5,146 nucleotides of DNA, taken from contig JADZBY010000697.1 of NCBI GenBank assembly GCA_020851855.1, positions 1 to 5,146 on the forward strand, written 5' to 3'. A program made the translations under genes and the position numbers. Of this stretch, positions 1 through 5,146 are shown piece by piece. The notes under the pieces are model-generated. The model ran no database searches. It worked only from the letters and a program-made list of their open reading frames with translations, and had not been told where the DNA came from. The DNA is from Anaerolineae bacterium. GTDB lineage: Bacteria; Chloroflexota; Anaerolineae; Aggregatilineales; UBA2796. The first letter of the stretch is position 1. Every line of letters starts with the position of its first letter.

Positions 1-35
1 GGTCTCCCGAACAGGAACAGCTTGAGATCGGGCAT
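1..35 (-). CDS. N-terminus of a downstream gene, possibly a SARP/BTAD-type regulator (partial)
   Basis: An ATG at 33-35 opens a frame reading MPDLKLFLFGR to the left edge, 11 complete codons. AAAGG (minus strand, 45-49) lies 9 bases upstream as a ribosome binding site, and a TTGACA promoter lies further upstream. The start resembles that of bacterial transcriptional activator domain (BTAD, SARP-like) regulators, which often begin with a short strand of the form LxLxLLGxP. Eleven residues cannot establish the family. The gene lies on the same strand as nrdJ, with about 420 bases between them, so it is probably not in the same operon. The start is chosen from the agreement of promoter, Shine-Dalgarno and open frame. 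Confidence 0.5.
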   Translation of the reverse strand, partial: MPDLKLFLFGR

Positions 36-106
36 GGGAGCTTGCCTTTGCTGCTCAGGGAATGGCGGCAGAGTGCATTGGGTGGTTGGGATGAGATTTG
101 TCAGAG

Positions 107-136
107 AAAATAAACCGAATCGGGGGTGGTTGTCAA
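107..136 (-). promoter_or_regulatory. Sigma-70-like promoter for the gene at the left edge
   Basis: On the minus strand a perfect TTGACA (131-136) is followed after 18 bases by TATTTT (107-112), or after 17 bases by TTATTT. This gives a full -35 match and a four-of-six -10 match in a locally AT-rich patch of otherwise GC-rich DNA. Transcription would start near position 100 and give a leader of about 65 bases before the ATG at 33-35. The site lies between nrdJ and the next gene on the same strand, which suggests that gene is transcribed separately. No operator could be recognised. Confidence 0.55.
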
Positions 137-232
137 CTGGGCGGTAATAAAACGAATGGGGCAAACGCATCAAACCGGGTGGGTCAGGCCGCGTGGATCG
201 CCCGGCGCCTCAGCGCAGGGCGGAATGCACAA

Positions 233-245
233 AGCCCTTTGGGCT
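233..245 (-). terminator. Small GC hairpin AGCCC-AAA-GGGCT, weak terminator candidate
   Basis: On the minus strand AGCCC, loop AAA and GGGCT form a compact 5-bp stem followed by TTG. It is about 210 bases downstream of the nrdJ stop and upstream of the next gene. The stem is short and the T-run is only two bases, so it could equally be chance in GC-rich DNA. Confidence 0.2.
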
Positions 246-378
246 GGGGTTGCGTCCTCAGTCCGGTGGGGCTTCGTAGCTTCAGTCCCATGCTTCAGCG
301 TGGGCGCTCCCAGGCGATCCTGATGCGGCGGCTCAGAATAAAACGGGCGACAAACAGCGCGGCGGTGGGGCGATGCAC

Positions 379-407
379 ATCAGGGGCGAGATTGGCCCGC
401 CCCTGAT
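379..407 (-). terminator. Perfect 10-bp hairpin after nrdJ stop, possible terminator
   Basis: ATCAGGGGCG at 379-388 pairs perfectly with CGCCCCTGAT at 398-407 around a 9-base loop. The stem starts about 48 bases past the nrdJ TGA, a normal place for a terminator. On the nrdJ strand it is followed by GTGCATCG, with no T-run. The only short T-run (CGTTTTCG) follows it on the plus strand. It may be a factor-aided or non-canonical terminator for nrdJ, or act mainly against plus-strand transcription. Confidence 0.45.
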
Positions 408-455
408 CGTTTTCGAGTTGTGCGGTTCTTGCACGGAGCAAAGGCTACGCCCGGC

Positions 456-3400
456 TCAGCACTCCGTGTACTCGCAGGTCAGGCACTTGCGGCAGCCCTC
501 GGCCCGCACCAGCGACACCGTGCCGCACGACGGGCACAGGTCCGCGCCGGGGATACGCACCGTGACCTCGCCATTGACCGGCTCGACGTGCTCGTGGTGC
601 GCCGCGCCATTCGAGCGCGCGTGGCCGTTCGAAGCGCCATTCGCGCCATTTTCAGGCCGGCTGCGCCCGGAGAAGTAAAACTCTTCGAGCACGGCGGCGA
701 CGGCGTCCGGCATGGACGTGACGCGCCCCGCCCCGAAGCCCGCCGAGCGCGCCCCGCCGATGCCGCGCAACTGGTCGATGATCAGGCGCATCATCTCCAT
801 GCGGTGGTGCGGCGGCGTGGTGCGCAATTGCAGCGAGATCATGCGCCCCAGGCCCTCGGCGTCGGCCTGCAGGTCGCTGCCCGCCTTGCCCACCGTGACG
901 AACACCTCAAACGGGTTGTGATGCTCGTCGCTGTTCATGGTGATGTACGCCGTGCCGAAGGGCGTTTTCCGGCTCATGGTCACGCCGGACAGCATTTCCG
1001 GACGCGGGTAGACCCTGGGCAGCGAGAGCAGCGCGTCGGCGCTCTCCAGGCTGGCTACAGGCGCGGACTCCGCCGGTTGTGGGGCGTCCTGTGGCGCGGT
1101 CTTGGCAACATCCTCTTTTAGCATAAGCACCTGCTCGTCGCGGCTGCCATCGCGGTAGATGGTGCCGCCTTTGCACCCGAGTGCGTACATGTATTCGTAG
1201 AGTTCGCGCACCTGCTCGACCGTGTACTCCCGTGGGACGTTGCACGTCTTGCTGATGCTCGAATCTACCCAACGCTGGATGGCCGCCTGCACCTCGATAT
1301 GTTCTTTGGGCGTCAGCTCCATCGCGGTGACGAAATAATCCGGCAGTTTCTCCTCGTCGGGGTGGGCTGCATACCATTCCTCGACGAGCGGCACCTGTTC
1401 CTCGTGCAGCCCGAGGCGGCTCTTGCGGTAATACACCCACGAGTAGAACGGCTCGATGCCGGTCGAGGTGTTTACCATGGTCCCGATCGTGCCGTTGGGA
1501 GCCTGGGTGAGTAACGTCACGTTGCGAATACCATGCTCGCGTACTGCCTCACGAATGTGCTCTGGCAGACTCTGCATGAAGCCGCTCTGCAGGTACTTCT
1601 CCGCGTCGAACTGCGGGAAAGGCCCTTTCTCGCGGGCAATATCCACCGAGGTCTGGTAGGCTTCCGCCGAAAGGAAGCGGTACAGCCGGTCGATAAATTC
1701 GAGACTCTCCGGGCTGCCATAGCGGATGTGCAGCCGGATCATCAACTCGGCAATGCCCATCGTATTCAGCCCGACGCGCCGCTCGCCCTTCTGCTGGCCC
1801 TCGTTTTCCTCGAAGAAGTACGGCGTGCTATCGATTACGTTGTCCAGGAAGCGCACGGCATAACGCACCGTCTGGCCGAGGCTGGCCCAGTCCACATCGT
1901 GCTTCTCGGCATCGTAGAAGCGCGCGAGATTAATAGCACCAAGATTACAAACCGCATAACCTGGTAGTGACTGTTCGCCGCAGTCAAAGCTCACGTAGCC
2001 ATTGGTCACCCAGGTCAGCGTGTTTGGCTCGTAGACATCGAATACCTCTTCTTCGCGCCCCGTATTCTCGACAGACACGACAGACGCCGTCCATGTGCCG
2101 CCGACGTAGTGCCAATTTTCGGCCACTTCCTTCAGGCGCGCGGCCTTCTTGGGGTGGCTCAGGCCGATCTCGCTGTAGAAGCGCGGGATACCCTCGTTCA
2201 TTACGACGACATCGTACTTTACGCCAGTCCCGACCATGGCACGGCCATCGTAGACGAGGTCTTTTGCGCGCTCAGTGGCGTAGATGCGCCCGTGGATACC
2301 AAACTGGAGCAAGAGCATCCTGACCTGCTGCGCCAGTTCGTGCGACGTGGTCGTGAAGCGGAGCAGCGGATTGTCGCGCTTCATGCTGACGTTGCCGTCT
2401 GTGGAGAACAGGCCATCCAGCAGGCCCGCCAGAAAATCGCGGTCCAGGGACATCATCGCGTCGGGGATGGTCTTGTCCGGCCCTTTGACATTTGGCTTCA
2501 TTCCGATTCGGAAGAGCAGCGTGGCCAGTTTGTAGCAGTCCAGGCGCACGGCCTGATGCAGAACCGCTGTGCCGTCCGGCGTCGGGAAGGTCTTCTGCAT
2601 GAGCGTGCGGTGCGTGTGAATACCCATCGCTTCCAGAGTGCCCCGGAAGTGCGCTTCCCAGTCTTCTTCTTTCGCGCCAAAGGACATCACGCACTGAAGG
2701 CTGTAGCTGTTGCCGGATGGCAACTGGCGGAATGTGCCATCGCCGATGACCGCGCCGACCAGGAAGCCCAATCGCCGATCATAATACTCGGATACATCGA
2801 GCTTACGCTTACCGATGTAGGTGAGCGCCTGTTCCGGCAGGCGGCGGCGCGATCCAAACGCTTCGTTAGCCGAAACAAGCACTTTGTCGCCCGTCGAGAG
2901 CTGCGACACGGGGATCCATTCGTACTTCTTCCCGCGCACCACTTTGAGTTTGTGATCTGACGTGCATTCCAGATGACCACCGTCTGAGAAGGCGACGCGG
3001 TAGATAGCCTGCACGCCGTTGTTGTACACCTTCTCGATGGGCTTCAACCCGGCGGGCGTGCGGATTTGCATCCCGACGGCCAGATCACGTGCTCGGGTGT
3101 AGCCATGTTCAGTGGCGACGAGCGTATCGCCTGTGACGCACGGATTCGTGCAGATCAGCGGGCTGAAGTACCAGCTGTTGGACATCTTGTTGGCGCGTTC
3201 GCGGAACCACACGCCCGGCTCGGCGCTGGCCCACGCGCTCTCGATGATGGCGTTCCACAACTCGCGCGCTTTGATGGTCTGGTGCGTGATGACGGGCCGG
3301 CCAGCCGCGAGCCACTTCTCCAGATCGCCGTCCCAGTCTTCGTCATAGCCAGGCGCGCTGGTGTCTGGGAACACGAGGTCCCAGTCGGCGTCGGCCTGCA

Positions 3401-5146
3401 CCGCTTCCATGAACGCATCCGAGACGCCGACGCTGATATTGGCGTTGGTGATGCGCCCGGCGACGCGCTTGCTGGCGATAAATTCGAGTACATCCGGGTG
3501 CCAGTCGTTGAGGATGAGCATCAGCGCGCCGCGACGGCTGTTGGAGGTGTACACGCCATTCCCGCTCAACAGGTGGACGTCGTCCACCTCGAAATCGTAC
3601 ACGTCGCTATCACCCAGCGGCTGGATCGATACGATGGTGTCCGGGATGGTGTTCAGCAGGTCATGAATCTCGTCGGCATGTCGCGAGTCGCCGTCTGCGG
3701 CCAAACGCCCGCCGATGCGCTCCAGTTGGGCGAACGAGATGCGCTCGCTGACGCCGTCGTGAATGCGCTGGCGGTACTTGGCCCGCGCGCCAAGCGCTGT
3801 CCAGACCTCGACCGGGTAGGTGTTTTCTTCCCTCTGGCCGTTGCTTTCGTGCGATACCTTTTCGGCAGGCACAAACGCGGCAAAACGCGCCTTGAATCGG
3901 CTCCCGGTCACGCTCAGGCGGTAGATCGTCTGCCAACCCTGCGCCGAGCGATCCGTTTCCGAAATGCGTGATACGATGCCGTTGGCGGCGAGCAGCATTT
4001 GCACGTCGGCAAGCATGGCGCGGTGGATGCAGTCGATACCGTAGCCGCCCTTGTGGCCGCGGTTGCAGCCATCGGCGTCGAAATAGCCCGCGATGAACGC
4101 GCCCTGCACACTGGAGGGCGAGCGGAAGATGACTTCCGGCACGCGGATATGCTCTGCTTTGGCCTTGAGCAAACCGTTTTGCCGCAGCCACTCGATGAGC
4201 AGCCGGGAGTAGATGGCCACGTTGACGCAGGCGCCGTCGCCGGATTCGAGCGTGGGTTCCAGGTTGAACAGGCGGTGGATGGAATCAACAAGACGCTGGC
4301 GGATGGCCGGATGGGCGTCCGCCGTGGTGAGCTTGATCGCCTTGGCGGCTTCCCAGGTCACTTTCTTGCCAATGTGGACGTAACCATCACCGAACATGTA
4401 GCCGACCAGATAGGCCAGCTCTTCATCCAGCACGTCGGGCAATCGCACATTTTCATTGAGCGTGGTGCTCATCGCCGAGCGCTCGTAGTGCACCGGCGCG
4501 AGGTTGACGTGCTGGGTCTGTACGCCCTGACCAAGCAGCAGCAAGATATCGTCGCCGGGCTGCAAGTAGCGCAGAGGCATCGTGGTAATCTTGCCGTCGA
4601 TCAGCACCGCGACCTTGTGCTCGTCGGTGATGCGCACCTTGTAACCGCGCGCCGTCGTCACCTCATGAAGCGGCTTCAGGCCATTGCGGAAACGCGCGGT
4701 GATGCGGCGCAATCCCTTGTGTGTGTGCGCGTAGAAGGTTTCGCCGGCGTCGATGCGGTCCGCCAACTTCCGAGCGCCGATCAGACCGGCGCTGGTGGCG
4801 ATGCGCTCGTCGGGGCCAAAACAGCCGCCCTGCTCGATCAGCCCCGTCACGAAGCTATACAGCGCGCCCCACGACACGGAGCCGCTCGACCGGCCATTGA
4901 CGCCCTTCACGTAGGCGCGGCGCGGGCGCAGGCTCGATACGTTAATGCCGACGCCGCCGCCCCGCGACATAATCTCTGTCATCCGGCCCAGTGTGCCGAT
5001 GATTCCGCCGCGCGAGTCGCTCGGCGATGGCAGAACGTAACACTGCCCGGTGAGGTAACCACCTTCGATGACCATCGTATGTGTCTCTGGCTCAACACAG
5101 CAGAACACTTCTTCGTACCGCTGCATAGGCCGAACCGAAACAACAC
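456..5146 (-). CDS. nrdJ: Class II (B12-dependent) ribonucleotide reductase with three inteins, 5' partial
   Basis: This enzyme reduces ribonucleotides to deoxyribonucleotides for DNA synthesis in the cytoplasm, using adenosylcobalamin to make a thiyl radical. Residues are counted from the ATG at 5126. Host motifs seen are GGGVGIN (56-62), the glycine-rich SRRGA loop (530-534), NP (661-662) joined after splicing to CGEQ (1049-1052), and APNGTIG (1209-1215). C1049 is the predicted radical cysteine, with N661 and E1051 as its partners. C29 and C1060 are the predicted redox pair. C1049 and C1060 are 11 residues apart, as C322 and C333 are in the Thermotoga maritima enzyme. After removal of inteins b and c, C29 and C1049 are 206 residues apart (188 in Thermotoga). 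No stop occurs between the ATG and the right edge; the six codons before it read VVSVRP and continue an intein motif. The true start and roughly the first 100 host residues are therefore outside the window. The B12-dependent class is inferred from overall family resemblance and the cysteine-rich tail. Confidence 0.95.
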   Translation of the reverse strand, partial: VVSVRPMQRYEEVFCCVEPETHTMVIEGGYLTGQCYVLPSPSDSRGGIIGTLGRMTEIMSRGGGVGINVSSLRPRRAYVKGVNGRSSGSVSWGALYSFVTGLIEQGGCFGPDERIATSAGLIGARKLADRIDAGETFYAHTHKGLRRITARFRNGLKPLHEVTTARGYKVRITDEHKVAVLIDGKITTMPLRYLQPGDDILLLLGQGVQTQHVNLAPVHYERSAMSTTLNENVRLPDVLDEELAYLVGYMFGDGYVHIGKKVTWEAAKAIKLTTADAHPAIRQRLVDSIHRLFNLEPTLESGDGACVNVAIYSRLLIEWLRQNGLLKAKAEHIRVPEVIFRSPSSVQGAFIAGYFDADGCNRGHKGGYGIDCIHRAMLADVQMLLAANGIVSRISETDRSAQGWQTIYRLSVTGSRFKARFAAFVPAEKVSHESNGQREENTYPVEVWTALGARAKYRQRIHDGVSERISFAQLERIGGRLAADGDSRHADEIHDLLNTIPDTIVSIQPLGDSDVYDFEVDDVHLLSGNGVYTSNSRRGALMLILNDWHPDVLEFIASKRVAGRITNANISVGVSDAFMEAVQADADWDLVFPDTSAPGYDEDWDGDLEKWLAAGRPVITHQTIKARELWNAIIESAWASAEPGVWFRERANKMSNSWYFSPLICTNPCVTGDTLVATEHGYTRARDLAVGMQIRTPAGLKPIEKVYNNGVQAIYRVAFSDGGHLECTSDHKLKVVRGKKYEWIPVSQLSTGDKVLVSANEAFGSRRRLPEQALTYIGKRKLDVSEYYDRRLGFLVGAVIGDGTFRQLPSGNSYSLQCVMSFGAKEEDWEAHFRGTLEAMGIHTHRTLMQKTFPTPDGTAVLHQAVRLDCYKLATLLFRIGMKPNVKGPDKTIPDAMMSLDRDFLAGLLDGLFSTDGNVSMKRDNPLLRFTTTSHELAQQVRMLLLQFGIHGRIYATERAKDLVYDGRAMVGTGVKYDVVVMNEGIPRFYSEIGLSHPKKAARLKEVAENWHYVGGTWTASVVSVENTGREEEVFDVYEPNTLTWVTNGYVSFDCGEQSLPGYAVCNLGAINLARFYDAEKHDVDWASLGQTVRYAVRFLDNVIDSTPYFFEENEGQQKGERRVGLNTMGIAELMIRLHIRYGSPESLEFIDRLYRFLSAEAYQTSVDIAREKGPFPQFDAEKYLQSGFMQSLPEHIREAVREHGIRNVTLLTQAPNGTIGTMVNTSTGIEPFYSWVYYRKSRLGLHEEQVPLVEEWYAAHPDEEKLPDYFVTAMELTPKEHIEVQAAIQRWVDSSISKTCNVPREYTVEQVRELYEYMYALGCKGGTIYRDGSRDEQVLMLKEDVAKTAPQDAPQPAESAPVASLESADALLSLPRVYPRPEMLSGVTMSRKTPFGTAYITMNSDEHHNPFEVFVTVGKAGSDLQADAEGLGRMISLQLRTTPPHHRMEMMRLIIDQLRGIGGARSAGFGAGRVTSMPDAVAAVLEEFYFSGRSRPENGANGASNGHARSNGAAHHEHVEPVNGEVTVRIPGADLCPSCGTVSLVRAEGCRKCLTCEYTEC
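459..536 (-). other. C-terminal cysteine-rich redox or zinc-ribbon tail of NrdJ
   Basis: The last 26 residues contain six cysteines in the pattern CPSCG, then GCRKCLTCEYTEC (C1531, C1534, C1545, C1548, C1551, C1556). In class II reductases such tails are thought to combine a zinc ribbon with a cysteine pair that re-reduces the active-site disulfide after each turnover. A flexible linker rich in Asn, Gly, Ala and His (about 1488-1520) comes before it, which suits a mobile arm. The TGA stop follows C1556 directly. Confidence 0.8.
672..1016 (-). other. TSCPD-like domain near the NrdJ C-terminus
   Basis: Residues 1371-1485 begin with RPEMLSG and continue through TPFGTAYITMN, PFEVFVTVGKAGSDLQADAE, LGRMISLQLR and QLRGIGG. 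This pattern is typical of the accessory domain following the catalytic barrel in many B12-dependent reductases. Its exact role is not well established. The domain appears intact here. The assignment rests on recognised motifs, not on a profile search. Confidence 0.7.
1983..3140 (-). mobile_element. Intein c, 386 aa with LAGLIDADG endonuclease, inserted at NP/CGEQ
   Basis: This is a complete in-frame intein, residues C663 to D1048, splitting the reductase NPCGEQ motif. Block A is CVTGDTLVATEHGY with Cys663 as first nucleophile. Block B is ECTSDHKLKVV with T722 and H725. Two dodecapeptides, FLVGAVIGDG (788-797) and LLDGLFSTDG (902-911), keep acidic residues D796 and D910, so the endonuclease may be active. 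Block F is EEVFDVYEP and block G is NGYVSFD. The last residue is Asp1048 instead of Asn, the one before it is Phe1047 instead of His, and the block F histidine position is Leu1037. Inteins ending in Asp are rare but known, and the +1 residue is a proper Cys (C1049), so splicing remains plausible. That Cys is also the predicted radical cysteine, so the reductase should be dead until splicing occurs. Confidence 0.95.
3141..3539 (-). other. nrdJ: NrdJ extein 2 (SRRGA to NP)
   Basis: This is the 133-residue host segment from S530 to P662. It begins with SRRGALMLILNDWHPDVLEF, the conserved stretch after the glycine pair, followed by NANISVGVSDAFM and the central part of the barrel. It ends at FSPLICTNP. 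N661 is the predicted active-site asparagine of the N-P-C-G-E signature, whose Cys and Glu lie on the other side of intein c, so the catalytic motif is split across two exteins. Confidence 0.92.
3540..4823 (-). mobile_element. Intein b, 428 aa with LAGLIDADG endonuclease, inserted at GG/SRRGA
   Basis: This is a complete in-frame intein, residues C102 to N529. Block A starts at Cys102 (CFGPDERIATSAGL), the usual first nucleophile. Block B holds TDEH (T167, H170). Two LAGLIDADG dodecapeptides follow, YLVGYMFGDG (239-248) and FIAGYFDADG (344-353). Their acidic residues D247 and D352 are both kept, so the homing endonuclease may be active. Block F is VYDFEVDDVH (H518) and block G is NGVYTSN, with Ser530 of the host as the +1 nucleophile. 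The usual His before the terminal Asn is Ser528. About 65 residues (430-495) lie between the endonuclease-like part and block F and match no splicing block. Splicing would restore LIEQGG-SRRGA. The intein ends are set by the host junctions on both sides, so the boundaries are firm. Confidence 0.95.
4824..5042 (-). other. nrdJ: NrdJ extein 1 (first redox cysteine, GGGVGIN region)
   Basis: This is the 73-residue host segment from C29 to G101, between inteins a and b. It carries the first redox-active cysteine (C29 in the CYVLPSPSDSRGG motif), then RGGGVGIN and SSLRPR, and a segment through VKGVNGRSSGSVSWGALYSF that is typical of class II reductase barrels. It ends at LIEQGG, exactly where uninterrupted relatives continue into SRRGA. 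The host sequence is continuous and undamaged across the junction once intein b is removed. Confidence 0.9.
5043..5146 (-). other. Intein a, C-terminal fragment (blocks F and G), body outside window
   Basis: The first 34 complete codons, from VVSVRP before the ATG to Q28, do not look like reductase. They resemble the end of a splicing domain, with EEVFCCVEPETH as block F and GGYLTGQ as block G, followed by host sequence CYVLPSPSDSRGG. They align with the end of intein c: VVSV, then EEVF, then V-EP-T-T-V, then GY, then the splice junction before Cys. The last intein residue would be Gln28 rather than Asn, and the one before it is Gly rather than His. His16 sits at the usual block F histidine position. 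C29, the +1 residue, is also the predicted first redox cysteine of the reductase. The N-terminal splicing block and any endonuclease are not visible, so intein class and mobility cannot be judged. The alternative, a divergent N-terminus of NrdJ, is much less likely given the alignment and the open frame to the edge. Confidence 0.85.

Larger units (their letters stand above)
36..455. other. Intergenic region between nrdJ and the left-edge gene
   Basis: This 420-base stretch has no convincing gene. Short plus-strand frames here give arginine-rich, low-order translations with no recognisable motif, and one of them runs through the minus-strand promoter. The region holds the hairpins at 379-407 and 233-245, the promoter at 107-136 and the ribosome binding site at 45-49. 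A 9-base direct repeat, AATAAAACG, occurs at 146-154 and 337-345. No tRNA, CRISPR array or insertion-sequence end was seen. Confidence 0.6.
459..1982 (-). other. nrdJ: NrdJ extein 3 (radical cysteine, barrel end, TSCPD-like and redox tail)
   Basis: This is the 508-residue host segment from C1049 to C1556. It opens with CGEQ, containing the predicted thiyl cysteine C1049 and E1051, and reaches the second redox cysteine C1060 in YAVCNLGAINL. Then come RVGLNTMGIAELM, the phosphate-loop-like APNGTIG (1209-1215), and CNVPREYTVEQV and CKGGTIYRDGSRD near the end of the barrel. A linker rich in Ala, Pro and Gln (about 1340-1365) separates the catalytic domain from the C-terminal modules. Confidence 0.93.

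Noticed and set aside
146..345. Direct repeat AATAAAACG at 146-154 and 337-345
   Set aside because: Nine bases, two copies about 190 bases apart, with no further shared flanks; too weak to call an operator or mobile-element trace.
98..406. Plus-strand open frame of 102 codons in the intergenic region
   Set aside because: It has no motif and no good ribosome site, runs through the minus-strand promoter, and ends inside the hairpin at 379-407.
430..470. Inverted repeat CACGGAG/CTCCGTG flanking the nrdJ stop codon
   Set aside because: The 7-bp arms enclose a 23-base loop and one arm codes for the conserved cysteine-rich tail, so the pairing is probably chance.
420..1121. Plus-strand open frame of 233 codons, rich in Arg and Ala
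   Set aside because: It is antisense to the conserved C-terminal domains of NrdJ and has the composition typical of shadow frames.
2109..2960. Plus-strand open frame of 283 codons
   Set aside because: It is antisense to intein c, whose splicing and endonuclease motifs are clear; the translation shows no family features.
1983..3140. Intein c as a dead intein because it ends in Asp
   Set aside because: The reductase needs the host Cys directly after it, the frame and all other splicing blocks are intact, and Asp-ending inteins are known, so it is more likely functional.
3066..3971. Plus-strand open frame of 301 codons
   Set aside because: It lies antisense to intein b, extein 2 and the start of intein c, has no recognisable motif, and is explained by GC-rich codon use on the real strand.
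5124..5126. ATG as the start codon of nrdJ
   Set aside because: The frame stays open to the window edge, and the residues on both sides of the ATG form one intein block F motif, so the codon is internal.

Overview
The window is almost entirely one gene on the minus strand: a class II, adenosylcobalamin-dependent ribonucleotide reductase (nrdJ) interrupted in frame by inteins. The reading frame is open from the right edge (5146) to a TGA at 456-458. Two complete inteins are visible, of 428 and 386 residues. The first 34 codons in the window look like the C-terminal tail of a third intein whose body lies outside the window. The ATG at 5124-5126 is therefore probably not the start of the gene. 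The true start, the first part of NrdJ and most of the third intein lie beyond the right edge.

Layout from right to left, in the direction of transcription: tail of intein a (5146-5043); extein 1, beginning at the first redox cysteine (5042-4824); intein b (4823-3540); extein 2 (3539-3141); intein c (3140-1983); extein 3 (1982-459). Extein 3 holds the radical cysteine, the second redox cysteine, the rest of the barrel, a TSCPD-like domain, a low-complexity linker and a C-terminal zinc-ribbon or redox tail. Inteins a and c sit directly in front of catalytic cysteines, so the first residue after each intein is an active-site residue of the host enzyme. The three inteins end in Gln, Asn and Asp respectively, and none has the usual His before the last residue. 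Removing the two complete inteins leaves 714 extein residues in view. The spacing of the catalytic residues then matches class II reductases.

Left of nrdJ is about 420 bp without a convincing gene. It holds a perfect 10-bp hairpin just after the nrdJ stop, a small GC-rich hairpin, and a sigma-70-like promoter on the minus strand. The promoter faces an ATG at 33-35 with a Shine-Dalgarno-like AAAGG. Only 11 complete codons of that gene are inside the window. They resemble the start of SARP/BTAD-type regulators, but that is too little to be sure.

The DNA is GC-rich and bacterial in style. The NrdJ type (GGGVGIN, SRRGA, NPCGEQ, CPSCG tail), the heavy intein load and the possible BTAD regulator next door would suit a Chloroflexota or similar bacterium. 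This is an inference from general resemblance and was not tested.
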